Below, in pieces: positions 39,467 to 48,277 of a stretch of DNA of 64,000 nt. The first letter of the stretch is position 1. Each line of letters begins with the position of its first letter. Made by a program: the position numbers and the translations under genes. The notes beneath the pieces were generated by a model. It had not been told where the DNA came from, ran no database searches, and was given only the letters and a program-made list of their open reading frames with translations. Source of the stretch: Hylemonella gracilis str. Niagara R (GTDB taxonomy: Bacteria; Pseudomonadota; Gammaproteobacteria; Burkholderiales; Burkholderiaceae_C); the NCBI RefSeq assembly GCF_000600295.1, contig NZ_JEMG01000001.1, forward strand, positions 1,369,165 to 1,433,164, given 5' to 3'.

Positions 39467-42280
39467 TCAGCCGGTGTTTCTCAAACCCGCCGCAATTCCG
39501 TTGATGGAAATGTGGATGCCCCGCCGCACGCGGTCCAGGTCCTGGGGATTGTCGGCTAGGCCCGCCCGGTGGCGGCGCATCAGCTCGATCTGCAAATGGT
39601 GCAGCGGGTCGATGTAGGGAAGGCGGTGCTGGATGGAGCGCTGCAGCGCGGGGTTGTCGGCCAGACGTTCCTTGTTGCCGGTCAGAAGGCTGAGGGCCTC
39701 GGCAGTGCGCTGCCATTCGGCTTCGATCTGCGCGTAGATCTTGCGGCGCAGCGGCGCGTCGACCAGCCCGGCGTAGCGTGAGCCCAGGGCCAGGTCGCTC
39801 TTGGCCAGGGCCATGTCCATGTTGGAAAGCAGGGCCCGCAGAAAGGGCCATTCACGCGCCATCCTGCGCAGCAGCGCCAGACGGGTCTTGCGCGTGCTCG
39901 TGCCTTCGGCGTCGAGGAAGCTGGCGACGGCCGAGCCGAAACCGTACCAGCCCGGCAGGTTGATGCGGCTCTGGCCCCAGCTGAAGCCCCAGGGGATGGC
40001 GCGCAGGTCCTCGATCTTCTGCGTGGGTTTGCGCGAGGTCGGGCGCGAGCCGATGTTGAGCTCGGCGATTTCGCGCAGGGGCGTGGCGCTAAAGAAATAG
40101 TCGGCGAAGCCAGGGGTGTCGTAGACCAGCTTGCGGTAGGCCGCCATGCTGGCGTGCGAGAGTTCTTCCGCCGCCCGCAGCCAGGCCGGCGCGGCGGCTT
40201 CGGTGGGCTGCAGCAGCGTGGCTTCCAGCGTGGCGGCCACCAGGGTCTCCAGGTTGCGCCGCCCGATCTCGGGGTTGGCGTATTTGGATGCGATGACCTC
40301 GCCCTGTTCGGTCAGACGGATCTGGCCGCGCACCGTGCCCGGTGGCTGGGCCAGGATGGCCTGGTAGCTGGGGCCGCCGCCGCGACCCACGGTGCCGCCG
40401 CGGCCGTGGAAGAGGCGCATCTTGACCTTGGGCATGCCGTCAAACAACGCAGCCAGCTCGGTCTCTGCGCGGTACAGCTCCCAGTTGCTGGTAAAGATGC
40501 CGCCGTCCTTGTTGCTGTCGGAATAGCCCAGCATGATGTCCTGCTCGCCACCGCGTTCCACCAGGGCGGTGATGCCGGGCAGGGCGTAGTAGTCGCGCAT
40601 GATGGGTGCGGCGTTGCGCAGGTCTTCGATGGTTTCGAATAGGGGCACGGTGATGAGCCCGGCCACGCAGTCCGCGTCGTCCAGGGTGCCGCTGCGCGTG
40701 CCCCGTAGCAGGCCCACTTCTTTCTGCAGCAGCAGCACTTCGAGCAGGTCGCTCACGGTCTCGGTGTGGCTGATGATGTAGTGCCGGATGGCCTCGGCAC
40801 CATAGCGCTCGCGCATGGCGCGTGCGGTCTCGAAAACCGCCAGTTCGCTTTGCGTCCAATCGCTGTAGCGCGCACCCACCACGCGCAGCGCTCGCGCATC
40901 GTTCAGCAGGCGCAGCAGCAGGGTACGCTTGGCGCCCTCGGTCAGCGCTGCGTAGTCGGCCTCGAGGCGGGCCACGCGCAGCAGTTCGGCGATGACCTCC
41001 TCGTGCTTGTCCGAGCTCTGGCGCAGGTCCAAGGTGGCGAGGTGGAAGCCAAACACTTGCGCGGCGCGGATCAGCGGGCGCAGGCGTGTCTGGGCCAGCG
41101 GCACGCCATGGCGCTCGGCCAGCGAATCGTCGACGGTGCGCAGGTCTGCCAGCAGCTCGGCCGCGCTGGTGTAGGCAGGGCGTTCCGCCATCGCGAGGCG
41201 TGGCGCGTCGGCGTCGGCGTCAGCGTAGGCGCGCAGCGTCGCGGCCAGGCGGGCGTAGATATGGATCAGCGCGCGGCGGTAGGGCTCGTCCTGGCGGTGA
41301 TCGCTCTGATCAGGCGAGGCCTCGGCCAGGGCGCGCAGCGCGGGGCTGCAGCCGGCCAGTCGCTCGGAGACCGAGAGCTCGACGCCGAGCAGATGCACCT
41401 CGTGCAGGTAGTGGCGCAGGGCCACCTCGGACTGGCGGGCCAGGGCCTGGCGCATGGTCTGGGCCGTCACGTAGGGGTTGCCGTCGCGGTCGCCGCCAAT
41501 CCAGTGGCCCATGCGCAGGAAGTCGTGCACCGGCGCGTCCAGTGCCTCTTCCAATTGGGCGTAGATGGCGGGGATTTCGCGCAGGAAGGTGGGCTCGTAA
41601 TAGCTGAGCGCGTTGTCGATCTCGTCGGCCACGGCCAGCTTGCTGCCGCGCACCAGGCGCGTCTGCCACAGCTGCAGCACGCGCGCGCGCAGCAAGGCTT
41701 CATTGGCCGCGAGTTCGCGCGGGGTCAGCTTGTCACGGCGCGGGTCCACTCCGGCCGCGCGGGCCTTGATTTCGTCGCGCTGCGCCAGCAGGTGGGCGAT
41801 GGTCCGCTCTGCATCCAGGATGCTCTTGCGCTGCACCTCGGTCGGGTGGGCCGTGAGCACCGGCGAGAGAAAACTCTGCGTCAAGGTGTCGGCGATCTCC
41901 GCCTTCCCAATGCCCGCGCCGTGCAGCCGCGTCAACGCTGCGGCGATGCTGTCCTCCTCGGTTTCGCCCGCGCGTTCACGCCCAGCGTGCAGGCGTATCT
42001 GGTGCCGGTCCTCGGCCAGGTTGACCAGGTGGCTGAAGTAGGTGAAGGCCCGGATCACGCTCACGGTCTGTTCGTCGCTCAGGCGCTTGAGCAGCTTGTT
42101 CAACTGCTGGCCGGCCTCGGCATCGGCGTCCAGGCGAAACGCCACGGACAGCTTGCGGATCTGCTCGATCAGCTCGTAGGCGCTTTGGCCTTCCTGCTCC
42201 CGGATCACGTCCCCCAAAATCCGGCCCAAGAGGCGCGTGTCTTCGATCAGGGGCTGTTCTTCGTCTCGCGGTTTATGCAT
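39467..42280 (-). CDS. ppc: Phosphoenolpyruvate carboxylase
   Basis: A 937-residue enzyme catalysing PEP + bicarbonate to oxaloacetate, an anaplerotic step. Key stretches are [13 protein letters not shown] near residue 150 (catalytic His), [25 protein letters not shown] with the mobile loop, and [14 protein letters not shown] near the C-terminus. The ATG before HKPRDE matches the family; an upstream open stretch is antisense to hemC's leader. It diverges from hemC with a gap of 165 bases. Full length and intact. Confidence 0.96.
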   Translation of the reverse strand: MHKPRDEEQPLIEDTRLLGRILGDVIREQEGQSAYELIEQIRKLSVAFRLDADAEAGQQLNKLLKRLSDEQTVSVIRAFTYFSHLVNLAEDRHQIRLHAGRERAGETEEDSIAAALTRLHGAGIGKAEIADTLTQSFLSPVLTAHPTEVQRKSILDAERTIAHLLAQRDEIKARAAGVDPRRDKLTPRELAANEALLRARVLQLWQTRLVRGSKLAVADEIDNALSYYEPTFLREIPAIYAQLEEALDAPVHDFLRMGHWIGGDRDGNPYVTAQTMRQALARQSEVALRHYLHEVHLLGVELSVSERLAGCSPALRALAEASPDQSDHRQDEPYRRALIHIYARLAATLRAYADADADAPRLAMAERPAYTSAAELLADLRTVDDSLAERHGVPLAQTRLRPLIRAAQVFGFHLATLDLRQSSDKHEEVIAELLRVARLEADYAALTEGAKRTLLLRLLNDARALRVVGARYSDWTQSELAVFETARAMRERYGAEAIRHYIISHTETVSDLLEVLLLQKEVGLLRGTRSGTLDDADCVAGLITVPLFETIEDLRNAAPIMRDYYALPGITALVERGGEQDIMLGYSDSNKDGGIFTSNWELYRAETELAALFDGMPKVKMRLFHGRGGTVGRGGGPSYQAILAQPPGTVRGQIRLTEQGEVIASKYANPEIGRRNLETLVAATLEATLLQPTEAAAPAWLRAAEELSHASMAAYRKLVYDTPGFADYFFSATPLREIAELNIGSRPTSRKPTQKIEDLRAIPWGFSWGQSRINLPGWYGFGSAVASFLDAEGTSTRKTRLALLRRMAREWPFLRALLSNMDMALAKSDLALGSRYAGLVDAPLRRKIYAQIEAEWQRTAEALSLLTGNKERLADNPALQRSIQHRLPYIDPLHHLQIELMRRHRAGLADNPQDLDRVRRGIHISINGIAAGLRNTG

Positions 42281-42445
42281 GTTCTGCGGTCTCGTCGGGT
42301 GTCGCGTGCATGCTAGCATCGACGGCTGTTCCGTCGCGCCCCGAGTGGCCCCGGCGGTACGAATAACGCTCATGTTCGCGGCGAATGAATCCGCCCGCCG
42401 ATGCGCCGTTTCCCTAGTGCCTGGCCTGGACGCCTCTCGATTGCC

Positions 42446-43465
42446 ATGAACCTCACCATCGCCACCCGTGAAAGCCGCCTTGCCCTCTGGCAGGCTGAGC
42501 ATGTGCAGGCTCTGCTGCGTGCCCGGGGGCACGCGGTGACCCTGCTGGGCATGACCACCCAGGGCGATCAGATCCTGGACCGCGCCCTCAGCAAGGTGGG
42601 CGGCAAGGGCCTCTTCGTGAAGGAACTCGAAGTCGCGCTGGACGAGGGCCGTGCCGACCTGGCCGTGCATTCCCTGAAGGACGTGCCCATGGAACTACCG
42701 GCTGGCTTCGTGCTGGCCTCGGTGCTGGAGCGCGAGGACGAGCGCGATGCCTGGGTCTCACCGCACTGCGCCGACTTGGCAGACCTGCCGCGTGGCGCCA
42801 TCGTGGGCACCTCCAGCCTGCGCCGCGTGGTGCTCCTGCGCGAGGCCTTGCGGGCCCTGGGCCGGGACGATGTGCGCATCGAGCCCCTGCGCGGCAACTT
42901 GGACACCCGCCTGCGCAAGCTGGACGAAGGTCAGTACCAGGCCATCGTGCTGGCAGCTGCGGGGCTCAAGCGCCTGGGCTTGGCGGCCCGCATCCGCAAG
43001 GTCTTCGAACCCGACGAAATGCTGCCCGCCGCGGGGCAAGGTGCGCTGGGCATCGAGATCAAGCAGGGCGTGACGGTGCAGGCTTCGGCGTTGGCGCAGG
43101 TCTTGGCTGCGCTCGCCCACCAAGCGACTTGGCTGCGAGTGGCCGCCGAGCGCGCCGTCAGCCGTGCCATGGGCGGCAGTTGTTCCATGCCCCTGGCCGC
43201 GCATGCGGCCTTCCTGAATTCGACCGCGGACGTTGCCTTGGGTGAAGCAGCTGCGCCGCTTGCTGCCGTGGAAGCCTTGGCGCCGCACGGTGGACGCCTG
43301 CGCCTGCGCGCTGCCTGGGGTGACGTCGGTGGCCGTCTGCCCTTGGTTCGGGTGGAGGACGAGGCCCCCGTGCGCAATCTGGACGAGGCCGATGCGCTTG
43401 GGTTGTCCGTGGCGCGTCGACTGCAAGATGCCGTGCGCCAGGCCGGCGGGGTCTTGCAGGTCTGA
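42446..43465 (+). CDS. hemC: Porphobilinogen deaminase (hydroxymethylbilane synthase)
   Basis: A 339-residue enzyme polymerising four porphobilinogens into hydroxymethylbilane. It has [16 protein letters not shown] at the start, [31 protein letters not shown] near 148 and the dipyrromethane cofactor Cys246 in MGGSCSMPL. The C-terminal region has a loop expansion relative to E. coli HemC. It heads the hemC-hemD-hemX-hemY order and diverges from ppc. The ATG before NLTIAT is chosen by family alignment. Confidence 0.95.
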   Translation: MNLTIATRESRLALWQAEHVQALLRARGHAVTLLGMTTQGDQILDRALSKVGGKGLFVKELEVALDEGRADLAVHSLKDVPMELPAGFVLASVLEREDERDAWVSPHCADLADLPRGAIVGTSSLRRVVLLREALRALGRDDVRIEPLRGNLDTRLRKLDEGQYQAIVLAAAGLKRLGLAARIRKVFEPDEMLPAAGQGALGIEIKQGVTVQASALAQVLAALAHQATWLRVAAERAVSRAMGGSCSMPLAAHAAFLNSTADVALGEAAAPLAAVEALAPHGGRLRLRAAWGDVGGRLPLVRVEDEAPVRNLDEADALGLSVARRLQDAVRQAGGVLQV

Positions 43466-43496
43466 GCGCGTGCACCGCTCGCCGCCAGCCCACTCC

Positions 43497-44369
43497 ATGC
43501 GCGTCATCGTCACCCGTCCCGCGCGCGAGGCCCAGGATTGGGTGACCGCCTTGCGGCAGTCCGGTTGGCTCGCCGAGGCCTTGCCCTTGATCGAGATTGG
43601 ACCCGCGCCCGATCCGGAGGTCGTGCGGCGCGCGTGGTCACAACTCGACGCCGATCCGCAGCGCTGCTTGGCTTTGATGTTTGTCAGCGCGAATGCGGTG
43701 GAGGGTTTTTTTGCCGAGCGACCGACCACGGCGCCGCCCTTGTCATCCATGCCCCTCCAGGCGTGGGCCACCGGGCCGGGCACGGCCCGTGCTCTGGCGT
43801 CGGTCGGCTGGCCCGCCGAGCGTGTAGTCATGCCGGCCCAGGATGCGCCACAGTTCGATTCCGAGGCATTGTGGGCGAGGGTGGCCGCCCTGGTGACGCC
43901 GGGTGCGCGCGTGCGCATCGTGCGTGGCGCGGATGTGCCGGACCGGAGCGATACGGCGGCACCAGCGCATGTTTGCGCGTCGGGCCAGCCCGACCAGGTG
44001 CAGGCCAGCGATGGTGCCGGCCGGGACTGGTTCGCGCGCCAGCTCCGTGCAGCCGGGGTGGAGGTGGATTTCGTCGTGAGTTATCAGCGCCGTTCGCCCT
44101 GCTGGACTTCCGAGGCGCCGCAATGGCAGCGCGCGCGCGCGGCGGCCCAGGGCGACGCAGTCTGGCTGTTCAGCAGCAGCGAGGCCGTGCGTCATTTGCG
44201 CAGCCTTCTGCCCGACCAGGATTGGGGTGCGGCGCGCGCGCTGGTGACGCACGAGCGCATCGCGCGGGCGGCGCGCGACGCCGGCTTCGCCGAGATCGCC
44301 GTTTCCAGGCCGGCCTTGGTCGATGTGCAAAATGCCTTGATGGCCTGGACGGGCCGGGCGCCTCGATAG
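43497..44369 (+). CDS. hemD: Uroporphyrinogen-III synthase
   Basis: A 290-residue protein cyclising hydroxymethylbilane with inversion of ring D. HemD sequences are poorly conserved; support comes from the opening VIVTRPAREAQDWVTALRQ, the middle FVSANAVEGFF, the late WLFSSSEAVRHL and VTHERIARAARDAGF, all typical, and from the position between hemC and hemX. It is somewhat longer than the E. coli enzyme because of an insertion around residues 135-170. ATG before RVIVTR is chosen by alignment with other HemD starts. Confidence 0.9.
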   Translation: MRVIVTRPAREAQDWVTALRQSGWLAEALPLIEIGPAPDPEVVRRAWSQLDADPQRCLALMFVSANAVEGFFAERPTTAPPLSSMPLQAWATGPGTARALASVGWPAERVVMPAQDAPQFDSEALWARVAALVTPGARVRIVRGADVPDRSDTAAPAHVCASGQPDQVQASDGAGRDWFARQLRAAGVEVDFVVSYQRRSPCWTSEAPQWQRARAAAQGDAVWLFSSSEAVRHLRSLLPDQDWGAARALVTHERIARAARDAGFAEIAVSRPALVDVQNALMAWTGRAPR

Positions 44370-44379
44370 AATCGTCGCG

Positions 44380-45498
44380 ATGAGCACGCCGCCCAATCCC
44401 ATCGGTCCCGAGTCCTCGCCCAGCGAGGCCTCGCAGTCCCACCTTGCGGAGGGCACTCCTCCGGTCGCGCCCCGCAGCGCCCAGCGTCCGGCGCGTTGGC
44501 CGTTGTGGTTGCTGGGGAGCTTGGCGCTCTTGGCCCTGGTGCTGGTGCTGCTGCTGGGCGTGCGCCAGCACGTCACCGGAGACCAACTGGCGCGTCAGGC
44601 GTCCGATGCCCTGACAGCGGCCACCGAAGCCCGCGCGCTGGCCCAGCAAGGCCATGCCCGCGAACAGGATCTGACCGCGCGCCAGGCTGTGCTGGACGCG
44701 CGCTTGAGCGACACGGCGCTGCAGCGTAGCCAATTGGATGCGCTGATGCAGAACCTCTCACGCTCGCGCGACGAATACCTGATGGCGGACATCGAATCCA
44801 CGCTGCGCCTGGCCCAAGAGCACACGCAGTTGAGCGGCAGTGCCCAGCCCATGCTCGCGGCCCTGCGTTCGCTGCAACGCCGGCTGCAGTCGGCCTCGCC
44901 CCGCTTCGCACCGGTGCAGCGCGCGGTCGCGCAGGACCTGGCGCGCATCGAATCCTCTTCTTACTTGGATACACCGGCCTTGCTGGCCAGGCTGAACGAG
45001 TTGCTGCGCCTGGCACCTGAACTGTCCTTGGCCAACGCCTACGCGCAGGGCGGCGGCAAGGTTGCCGCGTCCCAACCGCCGAAACCGGTTCCGCCGTCGA
45101 CGCCGCCGGCCGTCGCAGCGAGCTGGGGCGAGAAGCTGCAAACCTGGTGGCAGCGGCAGTGGGACCATGCCTGGCAAACCCTCAGTGGTCTGGTGCGCGT
45201 GAGCCGCATCGACGGACCGGAGGCGGCCCTGCTGTCGCCCGACCAGGCCTTTTTCCTGCGCGAGAACCTCCAGTTGCTGCTGCTCAACGCGCGCCAGGCC
45301 TTGCTGGCCCGTCAACCCGAGGCAGCGCGCACGGATCTGCTGCGGGCGGAGTCCTTGCTGAGGAAGTACTTCAATCCGGATGCCGAGGCCACGCGCCAGG
45401 CATTGGAGCTGCTGCGTGGTGTCCAGCTTCAGGTGCAGAACCTGAACCTGCCGCGCGCGGACGCAACGCTGGCGGCCTTGACCGCCGTCATGCCATGA
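44380..45498 (+). CDS. hemX: HemX-like membrane protein
   Basis: A 372-residue protein with a cytoplasmic Pro/Ser-rich N-terminus, a single membrane segment (WLLGSLALLALVLVLLLGV, residues ~42-60) and a long periplasmic part, predicted largely helical. It matches HemX proteins, often called uroporphyrinogen-III C-methyltransferase by database error; no methyltransferase domain is present. HemX-type proteins are thought to help organise haem synthesis at the membrane. It begins 10 bases after hemD and is followed by hemY at 49 bases. Confidence 0.9.
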   Translation: MSTPPNPIGPESSPSEASQSHLAEGTPPVAPRSAQRPARWPLWLLGSLALLALVLVLLLGVRQHVTGDQLARQASDALTAATEARALAQQGHAREQDLTARQAVLDARLSDTALQRSQLDALMQNLSRSRDEYLMADIESTLRLAQEHTQLSGSAQPMLAALRSLQRRLQSASPRFAPVQRAVAQDLARIESSSYLDTPALLARLNELLRLAPELSLANAYAQGGGKVAASQPPKPVPPSTPPAVAASWGEKLQTWWQRQWDHAWQTLSGLVRVSRIDGPEAALLSPDQAFFLRENLQLLLLNARQALLARQPEAARTDLLRAESLLRKYFNPDAEATRQALELLRGVQLQVQNLNLPRADATLAALTAVMP

Positions 45499-45547
45499 CG
45501 TGGGCTCGAACCGGACCCGTCCCACCAGCAAGGAGTAAGGGCGAGTG

Positions 45548-46939
45548 ATGCGCAGTCTGGTTTGGCTTTTGTTCTTGTTCGCGTTGGCCGTGGGTGCCGC
45601 GCTGTTCCTGGCCGATAACGCAGGCATGGTGACGGTCTTCTGGCCGCCTTACCGCTTTGACATGTCGGCCAATTTCGCCGCGCTGGCCTTGCTGCTGGCG
45701 TTTGTGCTGCTGCATGCCGTGCTGCGGGGTCTGGCCATGTTGCTGGACATGCCCGCCCAGGCCCGGCGCTGGCGACGCAAGCACCAGGAGCGCGCGCAAC
45801 AGCAGGGATTGCTGGACGCCATGGCGCACTGGACGGCCGGGCGCTATTTGCGCGGTCGCAAGGCGGCCGAAATCGTGATCGAGCAGACCCGGTCCCTGAT
45901 GCGCGACGAGCAGGCCCTGCCGCTGAGCATCCGCATCATGGCGCTGGCGCATCTGCTGGCCGCCGAATGTGCCCACGCGCTGCAGGACCGTGCCCGGCGG
46001 GACGAACATGCCCAGGCGGCAATGGAAGCCGTGGCCGGAGAATTGGCGGGCTCCGGCGACAGTGTCAACCGCGGCGCGGTGCGCATGCGCGACGCGCAGG
46101 AAGTGCGCGAGGGTGTGCAGCTGCGCATGGCGCGCTGGGCCTACGAGGATCGTGACGCCCAGACCGCCCTGCGCCGCATGGATGAATTGCCGCAGGGCGT
46201 GGCCCGTCGCCTGGCGGCCCTGCGCCTGCGCCTGCGCGTCACGCGCTTGGCAGGCAAACCGCTGGCGGCGCTGGAGACCGTGCGACTGCTGAGCAAGCAC
46301 CGTGCCTTCTCGGACACGGCGACCCAGGTCATCGTGCGAGGCCTGGTCTCCGAGGTGCTGCGAGACGCCCATGACCAGACGCAGCTGCTGCAGGCCTGGG
46401 AGGCGCTGGAGCCCGCCGAACGCGAGCTGCCCGAAGCGGCCCTGCAGGCGGGCGAACGCATGCTGGCGCTGGGCGAGGGCACGGACAAGGGTGGGAGTGC
46501 ATTCACGCGGGTGCTGCGCTGGCTGGAGCCGGTGTGGGAACAACTGGTGCGGCCCGCCCTGCCAGCCTCGGCCATCGCGTCGATGTCGGCAGCCTCGGTC
46601 GTGCAAGGCGCGGCGACGGCGTCGGCCCTGCGCCTGCGCCTGGTGCTCCTGCTGGAGCGGGGGTTCGATCGCATGCCTCCCGACGCGGCATGGCTGGGGC
46701 GCATTGAAACCGCCCAGATGACCAATCCGGGTGATCCCTTGTTGCAATATCTGGCTGGCGTGACCTGCATGCGCCTGAGCCTGTGGGGCAAGGCGCAGCA
46801 GTTGTTAAAACAGTCGCTGACCCAGCTGAAGGACGAAGGTCTGCGTCGGCGTGCCTGGGTCGCGCTGGCGCGGCTGGCCGAGCAGCGCGAGGATCCCCAG
46901 GCCGCCTTGGAGGCCTGGAAGCAGGCTGCGCTGGGTTGA
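45548..46939 (+). CDS. hemY: HemY-type haem biosynthesis TPR protein
   Basis: A 463-residue protein with two N-terminal membrane segments (VWLLFLFALAVGAALFLA and FAALALLLAFVLLHAVLRGL) and a cytoplasmic TPR-like repeat region, as in enterobacterial HemY (not protoporphyrinogen oxidase of the same name). A GTG three bases upstream is an alternative start, and AAGGAGT lies just before. The last gene of the hem cluster. Confidence 0.92.
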   Translation: MRSLVWLLFLFALAVGAALFLADNAGMVTVFWPPYRFDMSANFAALALLLAFVLLHAVLRGLAMLLDMPAQARRWRRKHQERAQQQGLLDAMAHWTAGRYLRGRKAAEIVIEQTRSLMRDEQALPLSIRIMALAHLLAAECAHALQDRARRDEHAQAAMEAVAGELAGSGDSVNRGAVRMRDAQEVREGVQLRMARWAYEDRDAQTALRRMDELPQGVARRLAALRLRLRVTRLAGKPLAALETVRLLSKHRAFSDTATQVIVRGLVSEVLRDAHDQTQLLQAWEALEPAERELPEAALQAGERMLALGEGTDKGGSAFTRVLRWLEPVWEQLVRPALPASAIASMSAASVVQGAATASALRLRLVLLLERGFDRMPPDAAWLGRIETAQMTNPGDPLLQYLAGVTCMRLSLWGKAQQLLKQSLTQLKDEGLRRRAWVALARLAEQREDPQAALEAWKQAALG

Positions 46940-47068
46940 GTGACCGGGGGCCGGCGGCACTGCCGCCGCCCGGCGTGCCCCCGGCGCACCCCGGCGGAAG
47001 CATTGCCTTGATCCCTGGGTTGCATACCCGTGACAGCTGGGCCGCGCCCGGCTACCATGGTTGGCACC

Positions 47069-48163
47069 ATGCCGACCTTGATCGATCACCTCATCCGTCT
47101 GACGGATCACCGCGACCGCGAGCCGCTGGACCTGTCTCTGGCCAAGGCCCTGCTTGACCTGACCACCATCCAACGCGTGGTGATCGCGCGCCTGATGGTG
47201 GACGAGGAGCAGAAACGCTGGCTGGACAAAGTCACCCTGGACGCCGGCGGCGGAGGGAAGGTGGTGGACCCCCTGCGCGTCAATCTGAAGCGACTGCCTC
47301 GTCTGGACGACGAACCCGACCGGGTGCGTTGCCTGCGCGACAACGCGGAGATCGAGGTGGCCTGGGCGGGCGAGGACGGCCCGCGCATCTATTACCACCC
47401 CTTGCTGGACGAGGTCCGTGATGACGAGCGAGGGGTGCTCGAAATTCACGCCTCCGGCACGCTCGACGATGGCGCGCGGCAGATCATCGCCCAGGTGCAT
47501 CATGTGTATCGCAACATGCATGTGCTGTTGGCTTACAGCGACCATGATCCCTTGACGGGCCTGCTCAATCGCAAATCGCTGGATGACACTTTCTACAGCG
47601 CCATGCTGGAGGAACTGAGCGGCAACTCTTCAGCGATGGCGAGTTCCGACCCGGCCGCCGTGGCGGGGGATGCGCAAGTTGCGGCGTCCGAGCGTCGCCA
47701 TCGCGTGCCGCCGAATTACTGGCTCGCCACCATTTCCGTGGACCATTTTCAGCTCCTCAACGACAAGCACGGACATCTGCTGATGGAGGAAAACACGCTG
47801 CTGATCACGCGCATCATGAACAACACCTTCCGCACCCATGACCGGCTCTATCGGCTTGGGGGGGACCGGTTCGCGGTCATGTTCCATTGTCCCGAGGAGT
47901 CCCTGGCGCAGAATCTGCTGGAACGTCTGCGCAACAGCATTGAGCGTTTCAGTTTTCCGCAGATCAGTCGCGCCACCGTCAGCATCGGATTCACCCGCAT
48001 TCAGGCGGATGACACGCCGGACGCGGCCCTGGAGCGCACGGAGCAGGCCATCGACTACGCGCAGAAGAACGGCCGCAACCAAGTTTGCAGCCATGCGGGT
48101 CTGCTGCGCCGGGGTTTCTTTGGCATGGTGCAGCGCGCGGGCACGGTGGACGTATTCGATTGA
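47069..48163 (+). CDS. Degenerate GGDEF-domain protein (probable c-di-GMP receptor)
   Basis: A 364-residue protein with an N-terminal helical/beta region of no recognised family (residues ~1-165) and a GGDEF domain starting at DHDPLTGLLNRKSLDD. The active-site motif is GGDRF (264-268) instead of GG[D/E]EF, so the metal-binding acidic residue is lost and catalysis is unlikely. The inhibitory I-site RTHD (255-258) keeps exact five-residue spacing before it, suggesting c-di-GMP binding. An insertion rich in Ala/Ser lies near residues 190-215. ATG before PTLIDH is chosen because upstream codons are unlike the family. Confidence 0.8.
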   Translation: MPTLIDHLIRLTDHRDREPLDLSLAKALLDLTTIQRVVIARLMVDEEQKRWLDKVTLDAGGGGKVVDPLRVNLKRLPRLDDEPDRVRCLRDNAEIEVAWAGEDGPRIYYHPLLDEVRDDERGVLEIHASGTLDDGARQIIAQVHHVYRNMHVLLAYSDHDPLTGLLNRKSLDDTFYSAMLEELSGNSSAMASSDPAAVAGDAQVAASERRHRVPPNYWLATISVDHFQLLNDKHGHLLMEENTLLITRIMNNTFRTHDRLYRLGGDRFAVMFHCPEESLAQNLLERLRNSIERFSFPQISRATVSIGFTRIQADDTPDAALERTEQAIDYAQKNGRNQVCSHAGLLRRGFFGMVQRAGTVDVFD

Positions 48164-48198
48164 CGGGGGGCCGGGCCGCGCTCCGGCTGGGCGTAGAC

Positions 48199-48230
48199 AA
48201 AAAAACCGCCAGGGTCTCTGGCGGTTTTTT
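48199..48230. terminator. Bidirectional Rho-independent terminator
   Basis: ACCGCCAG-GGTCT-CTGGCGGT stem with an A-run on the left and a T-run on the right, so it works for both the GGDEF gene and the convergent rne gene. Confidence 0.9.
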
Positions 48231-48277
48231 CATGGCCGACCTGGCGCTTTGAGGCACCGGTCAGCGTGGGGGTAGAG

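Noticed and set aside
40766-42316. 516-residue open frame antisense to ppc
   Set aside because: It lies inside the well-supported ppc gene and has a Gln/Arg/His-biased composition typical of reverse-strand shadows.
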